This document shows, piece by piece, positions 47,647 through 60,900 of a DNA stretch of 64,000 nt (positions within the stretch are counted from its first letter, which is position 1; the number at the start of each line of letters is the position of its first letter). The translations under genes were made by a program, and so were the position numbers. Below the pieces are notes generated by a model. The model did no database searches. It was not told where the DNA came from and saw only the letters and a program-made list of their open reading frames with translations. The stretch comes from Monarcha castaneiventris obscurior (taxonomy: Eukaryota > Chordata > Aves > Passeriformes > Monarchidae), in contig JAMPIT010000886.1 of assembly GCA_026261815.1 (NCBI GenBank), forward strand, positions 21,868,001-21,932,000, written 5' to 3'.

Positions 47647-49929
47647 CCTCAAGAGTGTCTGGAGATTGTGATGGCCTCACTGTTGGGCCTATAAGTATTT
47701 CTGATGCTAACCTGGTTGGCCCTGCTACACTTTTACAGGTGTCCAGTAATTAGACTTATTACATAGTATTCAGTCAGTCTATTTTCAGGTATCTTAATTT
47801 GTTAAACAGATGCATAACCCAAATGTAATTTTTTGACTTGTCATCACAGGTCTTCACATCCTCAAATCTGTTCTCTAGTTCTTTTCCCTCGAGCCTCCTC
47901 TAGTACCTCTACACTCTGATCTCTCAAGTTGTTGCTTCTGACTCCTTAGCTACCTGGCTGATGTGTCATGCTTGGGACACGCAAACTCTAACAAAGATAC
48001 AAGCATTTTCACTTCCCAATTGCCACACTTAACTTTGCGCACAGTATCTCAGTCGAAAAGGGGATGCCTGGACAGCTGTACCCCTGGCCCCACCCTACCT
48101 TACCCTCTTCTATGGTACTCCAGCATCCCCTGAACTCCAGTTGTCCTTACAGCCTTCCACAGGGCCTCTGCTGACAGGAGCAGTGGCAGCTGGGTGTTGC
48201 TGCCATCCTGCCAGTGCTCAGGCAATCAGCCTGTGCCCTGTAGCCACAGTGAATGAAGGTATTAACGAGGACAACTGAATTGATTTGGTGCTGATACTCG
48301 GTTGTTGAACCAATCATCAGACTGTAAAAGCAGTGAGGTGGATTAACAAATATTTTGTGTGTTACTCGGGAGCAAAGGCATTGTCTGTGCATGGTAGGGT
48401 TGCTTTATGGTACCTTTTAAAATGCTTTAAGCTAGGGCGAAGCATAGTTATTCTAGTTTCACTAGAAGTGGGATTTTAAAATACATGTGGTTAAATTTTT
48501 ACACATTCTTAATAACTTCAGTGCTACTAAATAAATAGATTGTGGATGTTCTAAATAGGTTTGCCTATTTGGAGGGTGTGAGGGGAGGGATGTCATACTT
48601 GGCTTCTTTTTAGGTTGCTCATTCTTTTTTCTTGTATTTTCAACACAGAGAAATGAATGAATTCCTCATGAAAGGTGCTGTATGGACAACTCCTTTTTAT
48701 CTTCACAAGTCCTGGAGAACAGCAGTGCATTCCCCTGCCTTACTTCACCCCTAGGGTGGTCCTCTGCATGTGTCTGTCACACAAGGAGCTCTGTTTGATT
48801 GCTCTCCCTCTTTTCTGTTGCGAAAATCCAAAGTGAGTGCTTCACAGGGATGTTTCCCCCACTTAGTTTTTCACTCATTTAGAGTGGTTAGTTGTTGTGT
48901 AGGTATGAGCAGGTCAGCAGATACAGATCTACAAATGTTGATCTGATGTTGATAGCTTGTATTACTAATAAGTGTGCAATTTTACTAATGGTACCTGAAC
49001 AATCATTTTAAGTTGAAGTGTTTTCTAACTAGTAATATAACAAGTTGCCTGGAATTTGCTATATAAGGTTATATATGATAAATATGCCTTGATTCAGCAG
49101 AAATATAATTTTATAAAATCAGTTTTTGTCATGCTTTTGATGAATTTACAGTAGTGTTTTCCCTCTAGCAGGACTTGACTGAGATGGGATTTTTTGCCTT
49201 CCATTATAACAATTAAATTTCTTTTTTCACATTTTAACCAGTAATTTGTTGCAAAGCTCTTTGATATGGTCTGCTCAGATGGAATACATTACAGAAGGAT
49301 TTTATTGCTGTCAAAATGGAGTGACTGCTTAGAAACATAAATAATACTTTGAATTTAGAAATAACTTGGCTTTAGCTGGCTTTATGCCGTTGTTGCTCAA
49401 TGCTGCACTGTTTGAAAGATTTGGTCACAATCTGGAACCCTGCTGTGCTAGAAGCTGTATTGACACTGGACAAAAAGGTAGCACTGCTCTGAAGTGCTTT
49501 CAGTGTTCCCACAAACACTTATGCAATTAAGTTGGAGGCTCCATTTCTTTCCTTATTTTAGTGCTTGCTCTGGATTTTTTGTTTTCTTATTTCATTAATA
49601 ATAATGAAAATTTATATTGAATGCACGTTTTAACTGCCTAGCATACACCTAGGCAATTTGTGAAGGCTTTTTCCCCTGAAGTGAAGGAAAACCCTTCTCT
49701 TTACTTCTCTTTTCTGCAGTGATTTCTTTGACTTTACATTCTCTACATACGTACAAAAAAAATGTAAAGCTGAATGGGGGTGAGTGCCACTGATGTATGC
49801 CTAGAAGTATATTTCAAGAGGGACATGGTCATCCTCAACCTCTTCTAAGCAACCCTTACCTGACCTTCAAAACCAGAACTACAAAATATGGCATTTTCAA
49901 AGAGGGAAAAAAGTTGTGGCTGTTTCACT
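47647..49929. other. Non-coding stretch, no gene seen
   Basis: I see no gene. A GC-richer patch occupies about 48,060-48,240, with an 81-codon minus-strand frame that has no recognisable domain. The rest is AT-rich and featureless. Confidence 0.65.
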
Positions 49930-50289
49930 GCTAATACTTGTGTTGTGTGGATAATTGTTTTGTAACATTGGAGGCAAAATTAGAAAACCAGTCATTGGTG
50001 ATAAGAAAGCAACAGCAGCCACAAACCTGCCACTGAGGAAATTTATAGCAGAGAGCTGCCACAGAAGAGTGAAGCATATTCATGATGCTAGGGTCAATCT
50101 CATTGACTTTGTCTTGGCCCAAGCTATGTTTCCACCTGTTGCTTTCTGTGCCTGTGAATTCCCCAAAACTGCCCTAAATATGAAACAAATCCATTTTGGT
50201 CTGCAAGCAGTATTTCAATCTTTTAGGGTTGGGAATACTTGTTCTGCTTTTTAATTTTGTGCTTTAGGTGAATTCATACAGATGGTGAG
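49930..50289. other. Non-coding stretch with chance frames
   Basis: A 99-codon plus-strand frame (49,955-50,254) and a 63-codon minus-strand frame overlap. Neither is recognisable. The stretch has a complex, non-repetitive texture that would fit a non-coding element, but I can point to no decisive motif. Confidence 0.45.
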
Positions 50290-50500
50290 ATAGGGCAAGA
50301 AGATTTATGTTGAGATTTATTGAGGGAGCCTATTTTTCCCCTCCTGCCTGACATCAATAGGGTTGTGTGGTCTATTCACTTTGTCACAAAGTGCACCCTG
50401 AGAAAGTACGGAGAGGGCCCTGATTGCAGTCCTGCCTTTGAACAGGTCACAACTCCATTGTTCTGGAACAATAGTGGTTTTATAAACAAAGTCTGACTAG
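50290..50500. promoter_or_regulatory. Candidate regulatory element with two palindromes
   Basis: Two perfect short inverted repeats lie 80 bases apart. CACTTTGT-c-ACAAAGTG spans 50,377-50,393, with 8-base arms and a 1-base spacer. ATTGTTC-tg-GAACAAT spans 50,457-50,472, with 7-base arms and a 2-base spacer. Each arm of the second contains a SOX-type ATTGTT core, and its centre TTCtgGAA also fits a heat-shock-element dimer. The arms of the first contain CTTTG, a TCF/SOX-type core. Paired symmetric sites suggest binding by dimers. No expression or conservation evidence is available. Confidence 0.35.
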
Positions 50501-52254
50501 AAAGGTTGTGAGTTATGACACTACAAAGAGCCTTGCGGAAAGCAAACAAGGCAAAAAAGAAACAGGGTAAGGCATAGAAAAATGCTTATAAACAATAAGT
50601 TAAATCCCAGGTCTTGAGCAATATATTGATGCCAGAGGATCTGTGCTACCTTACAGAATGCTGAGGTTGGTCTGTTAGTGTTTACACCACACAGTGTATA
50701 ATTGCACTGTGTAATTACAGTGAAAATAAATGCATACACACAGGTACTTAAAAATCTGGTTAGTACTGGCTTCAAAGGGATTGCTTGCATGCTTCAAGTT
50801 AGGCATAAACTTAGGCTTCCTGTTGGGGACCTGAAAGAGGCTGTGGATGATGTCCTCTCCCTGCATTGTCTCTTGCAGTCACCTCATGGTCCTTTAAGTT
50901 ACTATTTCCAATGGCCACCTGTTGCCTTTCATCATAAATTTAGCACTACCCCAGCAAACTCTCCCCTTGGCAAGGCCTGCTGCAGTTACTCATGTGGAAG
51001 TATTTTTGCAATACTGGCACTTACTCTTTTGAAGCATGACTGTCTTTTCACTTCACAACATGCAGTACCTGGTGTAACAGGTGCCCTGTGTGTGTAGAGC
51101 AATGCAAGTGAGTTATGGGTGGCACAAGTGAAGAATGCTCTGAGAAATCCAGAGCATGAAAGGAAGCTTCTTGAATTTAAGCAGCTCATGTGTTGAAGGC
51201 ATTCAGACTTGTATATATTTGAAATTAAAAATAATTCAACTATGATAATTTGGTTAATTTATCTTTGTACACAGATATTTATGTGGTCTATTTATCTAGG
51301 TATTATTCAGTAGAGAGGAAATTATTAGCATTTTAATCCATCCCATCAAAACCAAGGAACTTTCCCTCTTTGGTACTAGCCTAGAAACATTATTTTTTTT
51401 CCCTTCCCTCTTGGAACTGTAGGTACCTGAAAAAATAAGCTCATATTACTTTGTTATATGAGCTGCTAAAGTTTCTAATTGTGGTTGCTAGTGCCCAGAG
51501 GACGAGTAATCAGTTGTTAAGCTAATCAGCCTTATGTTGTAGTGCATCAGTTTGATGAGGTTAGTGTTAAAAATCTGGCATAAGTATTTGCAACCTTCCT
51601 GTGTTAGTGGAATGTAATGCTTTTCCATGAGAAGATGAATTTAACAAGCAGCTTAATCCAAGACTGGGAGGAGAGAAGGAGGGGGGTTATGGCAGAAGGG
51701 ATTGAAACTCCCTGTGTACTAGACTTCCACCCCTATAGGTATGGCAAGCGATTATTAGCAAATAAAGGATGCAGCTTGTATTCCAGTAAAGCAGGTAGTC
51801 AGAATGTTAGGCAATAACAATTTAGGAAATGCCCCTTTTCTGCTCTCTTTTTAAATGCATCTATAAATAATATCCAAGAAGGCCATATGCAACTTTTTAG
51901 AAGCGTTATAATGAACTTGCTTACTTGTTAGTAAGTGGATAATGGAAGATTAAAAGTATCCTCCTGCTATTTTGTTTTGCTTTTCAACTAAATTTTAAAT
52001 GGTGTTGATTATTTGTTAGTATATGATGTCTGCTTACTCAAAGAGTGAAGCAATTTTTTAGATAAAAAGCAGGTAACGAAGACAGGACTGAAAACTAATT
52101 ATACAGGAAAGCACTGCAGTTCAAGTTTCTAGTAGGTGGAGCCCAGAGTCTCTTGAACTCATTAGTTCCAATGAGCATGTTTTTACCACAAAACTGGATG
52201 CCATAGTTTCTGCACCAGGCTTGTTTGAGGTGGGGAACAGAGGCTGTCCAGGTT
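50501..52254. other. Non-coding stretch, no gene seen
   Basis: A 131-codon plus-strand frame (50,702-51,097) has no recognisable domain and is overlapped by minus-strand frames on both ends. I see no repeat of note. Confidence 0.65.
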
Positions 52255-52540
52255 TATCAAGCTGAATTTTGCATTCTGCAGCCTTAATCAGTCCGAAGCT
52301 AATTAGCAGCCTCTACACAATAAGGCCACAAGTCATTAATCATAGGAGATGAGAGCAGTCAGCCCCCCATCCTTGACATTTCAAGAAAAGTTTTCTCTCG
52401 CACTCTTTTTTTTTGTGATGAGGCTTCAAAAGTCGCAAGATTGCTTTTCATGGTCAATAGTGTGTGAAGTAGAAGCCATGTCTTGATGTGACAGACAAGG
52501 GACCACTGTTCAAAGACCTATTGGACTCTTTTTTATTTCT
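52255..52540. promoter_or_regulatory. Candidate conserved non-coding element
   Basis: ATTAATCA at 52,335-52,342 is the reverse complement of the PBX-HOX composite TGATTAAT. GAAGCTAATTAGCAGC upstream is a homeodomain-type site in a short palindrome (GCTAATTAGC, 52,298-52,307). Further on are GTGACAGACAAGGG (TALE-type TGACAG) and TTCAAAGACC (TCF/LEF-like). No repeat or coding signal is present. This mix is typical of developmental enhancers, but the call is inference without alignment. Confidence 0.35.
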
Positions 52541-55500
52541 TTTTTCCCTCCTCTCTCTTGCTAAATGCTGTCCTCTAATAGAATGGAGTCAACTGATGAC
52601 TTTATTTGCTTTGAGTTGAAGCATAGTTCAGCTGGGAATAAAAAAAAAGTTTTAACAAGTATGATTTTTGTTAGAGCAAAATTCAAGTTTTTTACAAAGC
52701 TGCTTAGTTCTTTTTGAAAGTTACAATCCTTTCTTATGCGCAGCTAATGAGGAATGAAAGTCCTTTCACATGCCTAATACAGTTTAGTACAGTGTGTCTT
52801 GAAATCCAATGCTAACAGCTGCAAGCTGAGCACTAGGAAACCCTTGCAGGAAAAAAATATTACATTTCTTGAGGCTGTTGATCCAACTTCTTACAAACAA
52901 CTTGGAGTAGTAGATTTAAATAATAGGTTTGTTGTCTTTAATGACACTGAGAATTAGATGATGTGTTATATTTTATTCTCTGGGCAGAAGATGTGTAATT
53001 CTATTTGTATTACTCCCACAATAAGGGATGTGTCTGTATGCCTGATGCCTGTCTAGCAGGTCTTACTCCTTAGCTGTCCATAGCATGTCCTTGCACCTGT
53101 TGATAGCATCACTGCTTCAGGCTGAGATGTTTACTACAATATTATGGCCATTTCAGAACTGGCTGGGACAGCTGGGGAGAGAAGGTGTTTTTAGAAGTAA
53201 CAAATATGTCCGTACAGTCTTCTGTTGTTAATCATTGAATTTTCACTATGAGCAAAACTATTTTGTTGAAGGATAGGTTTTAGAAATATTTCTTGAAGAC
53301 CTAAATGTCTCCCTCAAGGCTTCTTTTTTTATCCTATTGGGCTATGTGGACTTTGTTGATTTACTTAAGGAATTGGAGTAACACTCAGAGCTGGGAATGA
53401 GCTTTTGTCTGTACAACTCTCCAGGAGTTCCTTGTTCTGCCAGGCACTATACCAAATTCAACATCCACCCCTGTACCTGGAGTTGTCCACTGCAGACTGG
53501 GAGTGGCTTTTAGAAGGTGTCAGCTCAAGCAGCAAAGCTGTATGGTGACAAAGCACTGCACAGTGCTGCCAGCAGCCTGGGCACACTAAGATCTAGTGCT
53601 CCACTATGAGCAGTGCCAGTTGTGCTCTGGTTTGTTTATTTCTTCTGTTTGGAGAGTTAAAATAATGTTGAAAGGCTGTTTGGTTTGGAGTTTTATCACT
53701 GTTATGTTAGTTTCTTTTCCTGTTACCAGTCCTTGAGATAAAAACTGAAAATGAGGAAAGAAAAGTTATATTAGGAGGTTCAAACAAATTCAATCAGCGC
53801 TCTCTCTCTAGAAGCTCAGCAAGCAGCTGTCTATAGCTGTAATATGGCTTTATGTTATTGCATTTACTTCTCTGAATCAGAAATAGATTTGATCCTTGCA
53901 CTACTGCTTTATTTCAGTAAGAATGGTGTCTTCAAGGTGCTTCTTGTGCATATTCTACGCATCTGGGGAGGTTATGAGATGATCACTTTGGGTGACAACA
54001 GGGAGGAGATAAACCCAGTCATAAGTCTATGGATGAAAATTTAGCTCTAGATAAGACTTCAGCGTGAGAAGGCCTGTGTTTTGATGCCTGAGTGGTGTAC
54101 CTTCATAAGTTGTTTTATTCTGGGACCAGGGTTGTGAAGCCCTGTTAAGTGCCACCTTTTAATTGTACTTTTGTTTTCTGTGCCCTGCTTTAAACTTGCA
54201 TATTCCCATGCTCACTCCTTACTTTCCAGTTCTCTGTTTCTGAAATGTGAACCCGGTGACATTCTAGTTTGCACCCGGCTTTCTGTGCTGGGCTAAGTGA
54301 GCCTGGCAATTAGGCATCCCTAACAAAAAAAGGCACCATGCAGAAACTTGAGCAAAAAAGTGGTACGAGAACTGAAAGAGCCATTAAATTCCTCCTGTCA
54401 TATCAGTGAAACTGTGCACACTTTGAAAAATTCCCCTAATATGTCTTTAAACCATAGACCATAGCATTGGTTATGGTCTACAGTATCAACTTTTACATTT
54501 CAATAAGAGGGCATTTTCTTTCTTTTTGTCTCTAATACTAGGGTGTGGGGGGGAATATGACATGCATCTACATAAAAATAAATTTGTAGTGAAATCACAT
54601 TAAGGATTTGACTAAGCCCACACAAGCAGAGAGTTAAGACTGATATTCTGTCATTACCTCAGCTCATTACATCTTGGGGTTTTGTTACTCATGTCTTTGT
54701 AAGATCACCCACTGTCTGGAGAATCCTATACTACCTGGAAACAAAGGGAAGTGTTATGTTGTAGCTTTACCTCTAAAATTTCCTTGCTTTGCTAGCTTTC
54801 CTCAGTGTTACCATAAAACAGTTCCTAGTGACTTATATGTATTAATGGCATTAATTAAACTATCAGCACAGCTGAATGGGAGAAAATGCGTCTTCTGAAC
54901 TTGTTTCTTGAATACGAGTAAATGCCTCATTAATCTTAAGCATCAACCCAAGAACACTGTGTTTGTTAGATAGAATAATAAATGACTTTACAGGAAATAC
55001 ACAATAGCAGATGCTGGAATGCATCCATTCATTAGTCACTGTGCATAAATATCCCCTTATTTCCATGAAGAGACATTTAATGGAGGGCCAGTCTGACAAA
55101 CATGCACAAGCTTTCACTCACTCACTGAGAAAACGGAAGGGAGAAAATGTCATACAAATTTGCCTGCTGAACACAAAGCATCACATACTGTATGTGTGCT
55201 TTTTCTGCTCCTTGCCCATCTTTCGTCAGATTGAAATGTGTGTTAACAAAGGCAAAACTGTTGAACAGGTTTTGGAAGCCCATAAGACATTACAGATGTA
55301 TCTACTTCTTGGTTGCAAAGTCTGGGTCACTGCTGTGTTGCTTGGAGGCAATCACCAACTTTACTCAAAGCCCAGTTGAGTGTCTGGTGAAGTCAAAGGA
55401 AGGCTATTTGCTTCAGAACCTTACAAGAAAATATTGTTGGGTTTGTTTTTAATCATTGCTCCCACGATACTAAGAAACAAGCAAACAAGCCTATTTCAGT

Positions 55501-58500
55501 GAATAATAGTGAATGTAGAAAAAGAGTTCTTCCCCTCCCACAACCCCTGCTGTCTGTCAGCTTTTGTAAGCTTATATGTATTTCCTCGTCTTGTAAAGTA
55601 ACTGAGCCAATGAAGCACCTCTGCAAACAGGTATATCTACAATTATTCAAAAGAATGTGAAGTCTGGATATTAATGGTTTTGCTTTCATCTCCACATAAT
55701 TGGTCAGAACTGTTGTTTTTCTCAGATTGTTGATTCAATGCACAAGAATATTAGATGTGTTACAGGAATGCCTAAAAAAAATTTCTTGGTATGTGCAGTT
55801 GTTTCTCAATGCGCGCCATAATGAAATCTAACAAAAGGGTCAGATTTTAGGATAATTGTTCTTAGAAAACATTAACAGTGTTTGGATGTCATGCTGTGTT
55901 TGAGGTCTATCAGGTTTATAAGCCTAAATTGACCAGAACTAGAAAACCTGGATTTATGAAACCAATTCTTAAGCAGGTGATTGCAGTGTGTACCAAAGGT
56001 ATCAGTGTCCTATAACAGCACCCATCCCCATCAAGAAATCTTCTATCTAAGCATGCAGGTGCCTTGTGCCAATGGATTCTTCACGGGTGTCGCAGTGTTT
56101 CTCACTAGAATACTAATTGGGGTGCTTGGCTTTGGGCCTGCACAGACTCAGCCTTGTAACATAAGGGAGGACCAAGTTTAGTTTCTTATCCTGGAAGTTT
56201 CTTAATAAGTATGGATTTGAAAAAATTCAATGCATGATTTGGTGAATCTTCGCATCTGAATTGAGAGCTTGGCAATGCTTTATGGTATTGTTAAATCAAA
56301 TGCTTTGGACCAAAGTTTCAAGCTGGGTGCTGTGGTAACTTGGGTGGTTATTTTTCTACTGGCCTAAATTTTCACTCTTTGCTCAGAAGTCCTACTTGCA
56401 TGAACAAACATCACTTTGCTTACAAAATTAGAGCCATAGATCAGTAGTGAGTTACTAACAAAGAGAGGGAGGGAGAGTTTTGTTTCAAAGTAATATATAA
56501 TGATAATAGCAGCCTAAGTTTTCAGATGTGACCAGTGATTTTTGAAATAGAAAGTACCAGAGAGCTTACTGTTTCTGCACATCTGTCATCTGACTACTAG
56601 TCCCACTTCAGCTGGTCACAAAAATTACTGCTAGGCTAATAGCTCACTAATAATGACAGAGAATATTAGTACTTTATAAAGTGTGATGCAAATATTAGTT
56701 TCTAACCAATTCTTCACCATTAAAGATCCCAGAAGAACTGAAGAATTTTCCCTTTTGTGATTGTAAGATTTCCTTTTGGGGTAGCTTACATTTTTCCTGC
56801 ATTGTACTCCTGGTATGGTTTCATGTGGGTAGGTACACCAGTACCAGGATTTACGTGTTCAAATCCTTCAAAAATCTGTTCCATTGGTGTACTATAATTA
56901 TATTTTTATCCTAGGAACAGCTACATTCATGTGACCAGCAAAAACTCTTTCAATATATACAACTTTAAACTGAATTACACTGCATATAACCACCTTCACA
57001 TTGATTAGACAGGTATGCAGGTAATAAAATGTGGCATTACCCTTTTCTCCCAAGGGGTCATCCTGCTCAGTGGTAGTGGGTTGTTTCCTAGGTCGTGATG
57101 ATCCTAACAGGTCAACTGTACTTGAAGCCAGAAAACTACTATTGGAAGAGAAAGGCAGAGTCATTCTTTACAACTGGAATGCCGGGTGGGAATCCTCTGG
57201 ACTCCATCTGGAACAGCTTTGACCAAACAAAGGCCCCAAATCTGCTTGCAGTGCAGTCGGTGGGAATACTGCCACAGCATTCCTTGGGAGCAACATTAGG
57301 CTTCGATTATGGTCACAGCAAGAGTACAGTATATGTACAGCTGCCAAAAAATATTAACAAATAATGCTAGAAAAGCTTGTGTCTGCTTTAATTTCTTTTT
57401 GCTTTTCTTTAAGGCAGCTAGCAGAAAGCATTCTCATCTGTCAGGAATGAGAATTAAAATAAAAGTTTACCACCCAAGCTCCATTTGCTTCCCAAGACAG
57501 GTTAGAAAAGTCATGGCTTTCAAAGTGCTCTGAGCCACTGTTCCCTCTTGCAAACACAGGATTATGCAAGGGCCTCAATGGCTACTGGTGCTGTCCTGCA
57601 GCCCTCTGGGTGAAGCCCAGCTTTGCTGATTGCAGCCTGCCTTGCCCTTTCCCCCTCCTCAGCACAGGGTCTACCCTCAGACTGCTTGAGCTTTTCCTTT
57701 ACAGCTGGGTATGCTGTTGGAATGAACCCAGCAAAGTAATGGTTCAAGGTGTGGAGAGCAGGGGCCAGACTGTGGCCCAGTCTCTAAAGGGCCAAAGCGC
57801 ACTGGCACCTTTTGGAGAGTCTTTTGCCACCACAGACATTCTCCTCATGAATTTGATGCATCTGCTCTGTGTCCTGGGTGTTAGTTCTGCCTGGACCTTT
57901 TTTTATTTGTATTTCACAGCATGTATGCTCAGAACAACTTTCTGCTGCTGTAATCTTTGATGAACTAGCTTTGCAAATCAAAATAACCTTAACTTGGGAG
58001 GAGAAGATAAAGCAGAATTGTTGGTGCTCAGTTCTTTCTTGCCTGAAACAAATAAATATTTAGGCAGACTATAGAACTTTTTGGTTATTGAGAGGACTAG
58101 AAATTAAACAAAATACAGTCAGTCGGAAAAATAAACTGTAGAAGAGTTTCTTTAAAACACAGTGTGGACAGATTAATTCCATTACATTAAAGAAAAAATG
58201 GCATTAGTTATGTTGTATAGCTTTCTACAGTTATGTTTTATTTACAGACATTGAAGTCATGTTCCTGAGGTCAACAGGTTTTTGTATAATTAATTTCAAT
58301 GGAAGTAGAGTAATATTTTAAATTGCTTTTTCTAGAGGGTTCCACAAATATTCCTTTCCTGTGAAGCCTTTTAGAAGGGACTATAACACAGATTTTCCTT
58401 CTTTGTACGAATTAATTCAAGACAGTCAGAGATGTCTCTTTGTTTGTCAATTTTCTAGCTGTCCACATTTCTGCTGACCACAGTGTGAAAGCTGAAGCCT

Positions 58501-60199
58501 TGAGTTGAGAGTGTTTTGTATTTTGTCCCATGATTTTTCTTCCATAGGCTCCAAAGGAGAGACCTTTCCTGAAGTGAAAAATGTGAAAGTATGATGCTGC
58601 TAGTCTAAAGGTAGGTCAGGATAATCAGTGAGGCATGAGAAATAGAAGGCCAAAAGCCAAAATGAATGCTGCCTGTTCTTATGCTTGAAAATGTTTTGTT
58701 TAGATAATGGTGAAAACATAAGCATATAAATAGCTGCTGACAACAAAGAGCTCATTGTAACTAGATTAAATGTCTTAGGTTTCTAATTCTATAAAGACTA
58801 TTCAGAAGCATATAGAAATTAGTGAGTAATTCTAGACTGATCAGTATCTTTGCACCATACCAGCCATATCCTATCATAGGGAAGCAAATGTAAAACCAAA
58901 TCGTTCTGACTTGCAGGGTTTTAGATCCACTTTATTTTCACTTTGCAGTTGCAATTTAGAACAACGCTACAGCTTCCTTACAGTTTAGATGATTCATTCC
59001 AGCTACTCTAGAGACATCAAGAGATTGTGTTGGATGTAGAAATTAGTGAATTTCATTTCATGTCTTTTGGAAATACCTTTCCAACCCCACAAAGTGGAGA
59101 AGGGTATGTGTTTATTCACTCCCTCCTTCTCTGTGCTTAGAGGCAAGCATTTGCTGTCTCTTAACTGATCTGTCAGTTGTCTTTAAGGCAAACATCAGGG
59201 TACTACGAAACACGGAAACCAAAACACATGCTTGGGGTAATGAAGGGAGAGAGAAGAGCCTCAGCTGAGCTGTTTGGCCTCAGCTAGTTTGCTAAGGTGC
59301 TGTAGGATATAAGGACCGTCTGTGGTGTCTGAAGACCTCAAAGAGAACATGTGTGTGCAGTCCCTGCTTGTTCCATTTCAGATCGAGTAGGTGAGAGAGA
59401 CTGTGGTAGGGGTGTATCTAGAGGCACTTGAAGGAGGACTCCTACCCCTCAATTCGTGGCTCTTCAGTGACTCATTACATGGCTCAAAAATTTTTGTATG
59501 ACACTATGTTTTTGATCTTTATATATAAGCAAATAAGTATTCACTCTGCATATTTGTTTTGCTTAGGCAATTGGCATGCAGGATTAGCTGTGGTGTGCTC
59601 TTGCAAAGAAACACACAAAGAATAGCAGCTGTGCATGGCACGGTATCAGATGCAGGCATTACATATTTGCATGAAGAGTGCTGACACTGTGATCTTGGTG
59701 TGCTGTGCTTTACATCTTGATCCCACCTCTGCTTTTAAGTGCATATCTATCAGTCTAGTTCTGCTGGCTGTCAAGCAGTGGGAGAGCCATCCTCTTGCTT
59801 TGTCTGTCCACCTTCTAGAGCTAAATCCTCCCACTTCTGCCCTAGGAGTTCAAGGACTGACACAATTCACACTCCTGATGTGAAATTGTGAAAGATGAGG
59901 CACTCTGGTTCTGCATCTCCCCACTCCGCCCCTCCTGCAGCACAGAAGCTCAAACTAAGCCTGTGACTGAGTCACATTTTGACTTGAATTCAGCAAAGCG
60001 CTCACTTAGGCTTGATCTTAATTGTGTGGGTAATCTGCAGCTATTGAGCAACTTAAACACACCATCTTTAGGGGGTACTAGGGATGTGTTTGGATACTGA
60101 AATGAGGTCTTGGGGGTTTTTTAAATAAATTCATGCCTAGCTGTAAGTACAAACAAATGTTAGCGTACATGGTTAATGATGCTCTAGCTGGAATTGCTC
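52541..60199. other. Long non-coding stretch, no gene seen
   Basis: No exon or RNA gene is supported. The larger frames are 122 codons (55,011-55,379, +), 116 codons (57,610-57,960, +) and 89 codons (57,095-57,364, +). None has a domain I recognise. A perfect hairpin lies at 54,455-54,480. The composition is AT-rich, with GC-richer patches near 53,400-53,600 and 57,540-57,800 that may hide unidentifiable old repeats. Confidence 0.6.
54455..54480. repeat. Perfect 9-base inverted repeat
   Basis: TAGACCATA and TATGGTCTA flank an 8-base loop. The stem is short and a chance origin is plausible. Confidence 0.7.
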
Positions 60200-60900
60200 A
60201 TCCTTGCATCTGTACATCAGAGTGTAATTTTAATTAGAGTTTAATTATCTTTTCATTTATTTTCTTCAGCAAGAAAATTTATACCTTGCTGTAAGTTTTC
60301 TTGGGAGTATAAATTAAAATAACATTAATAACATTATATTTTTCCTAATTTGTGTATCTACACTTATTTATCTGGGCTTTTTATTAGTCATAATGAAGCA
60401 TGTTTGGAGAAATTGGGCAACTAATCTATATACAGAAGAAAATAATGCTAAACAATATCATTATAATAATGAGAGGCTGTTTCTGATTTACTGAATAGAA
60501 ATAATAATATAAATTTGTGATTAGGGTTGTTAATATATTTTAAAAATTAATTTCATGGACAGTTGCCTGCATAATAAGCATTTAAGTAAAAAAAAAAATT
60601 CTGAGTCTGACGCTGGAAATGAAATTGTTCAAAAATTGTATTGAGAATTTTTTGTTCCAAATTCACATGTTAATACAACTTAATGTCAACTTAACTTATA
60701 ATTATTTAATAATTCATTATGGACATTAATCTCCTCTGGAAGATATTTGTGGGGAAAAGTTTGGTTTGAGAATATTTATAAACTTAGGGAAGTTGATTGT
60801 CCAAATTTTTATATCAGAGCGAGTTATTTCTTAGACATACTGTCATATCCTAAATAACTTAAGAATTCGTATTTCTGCTGACACATGTTGAGTCCAAATA
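60200..60900. other. Very AT-rich segment dense in TAAT homeodomain cores
   Basis: About 700 bases are strongly AT-rich without being a simple repeat. They contain many ATTA/TAAT cores (for example GTAATTTTAATTAGAGTTTAATTATC near 60,223-60,249) and an A11 run near 60,589. Such blocks occur in developmental gene deserts as conserved elements, and also as neutral AT-rich DNA or matrix-attachment-like segments. I cannot separate these without alignment. Confidence 0.35.
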
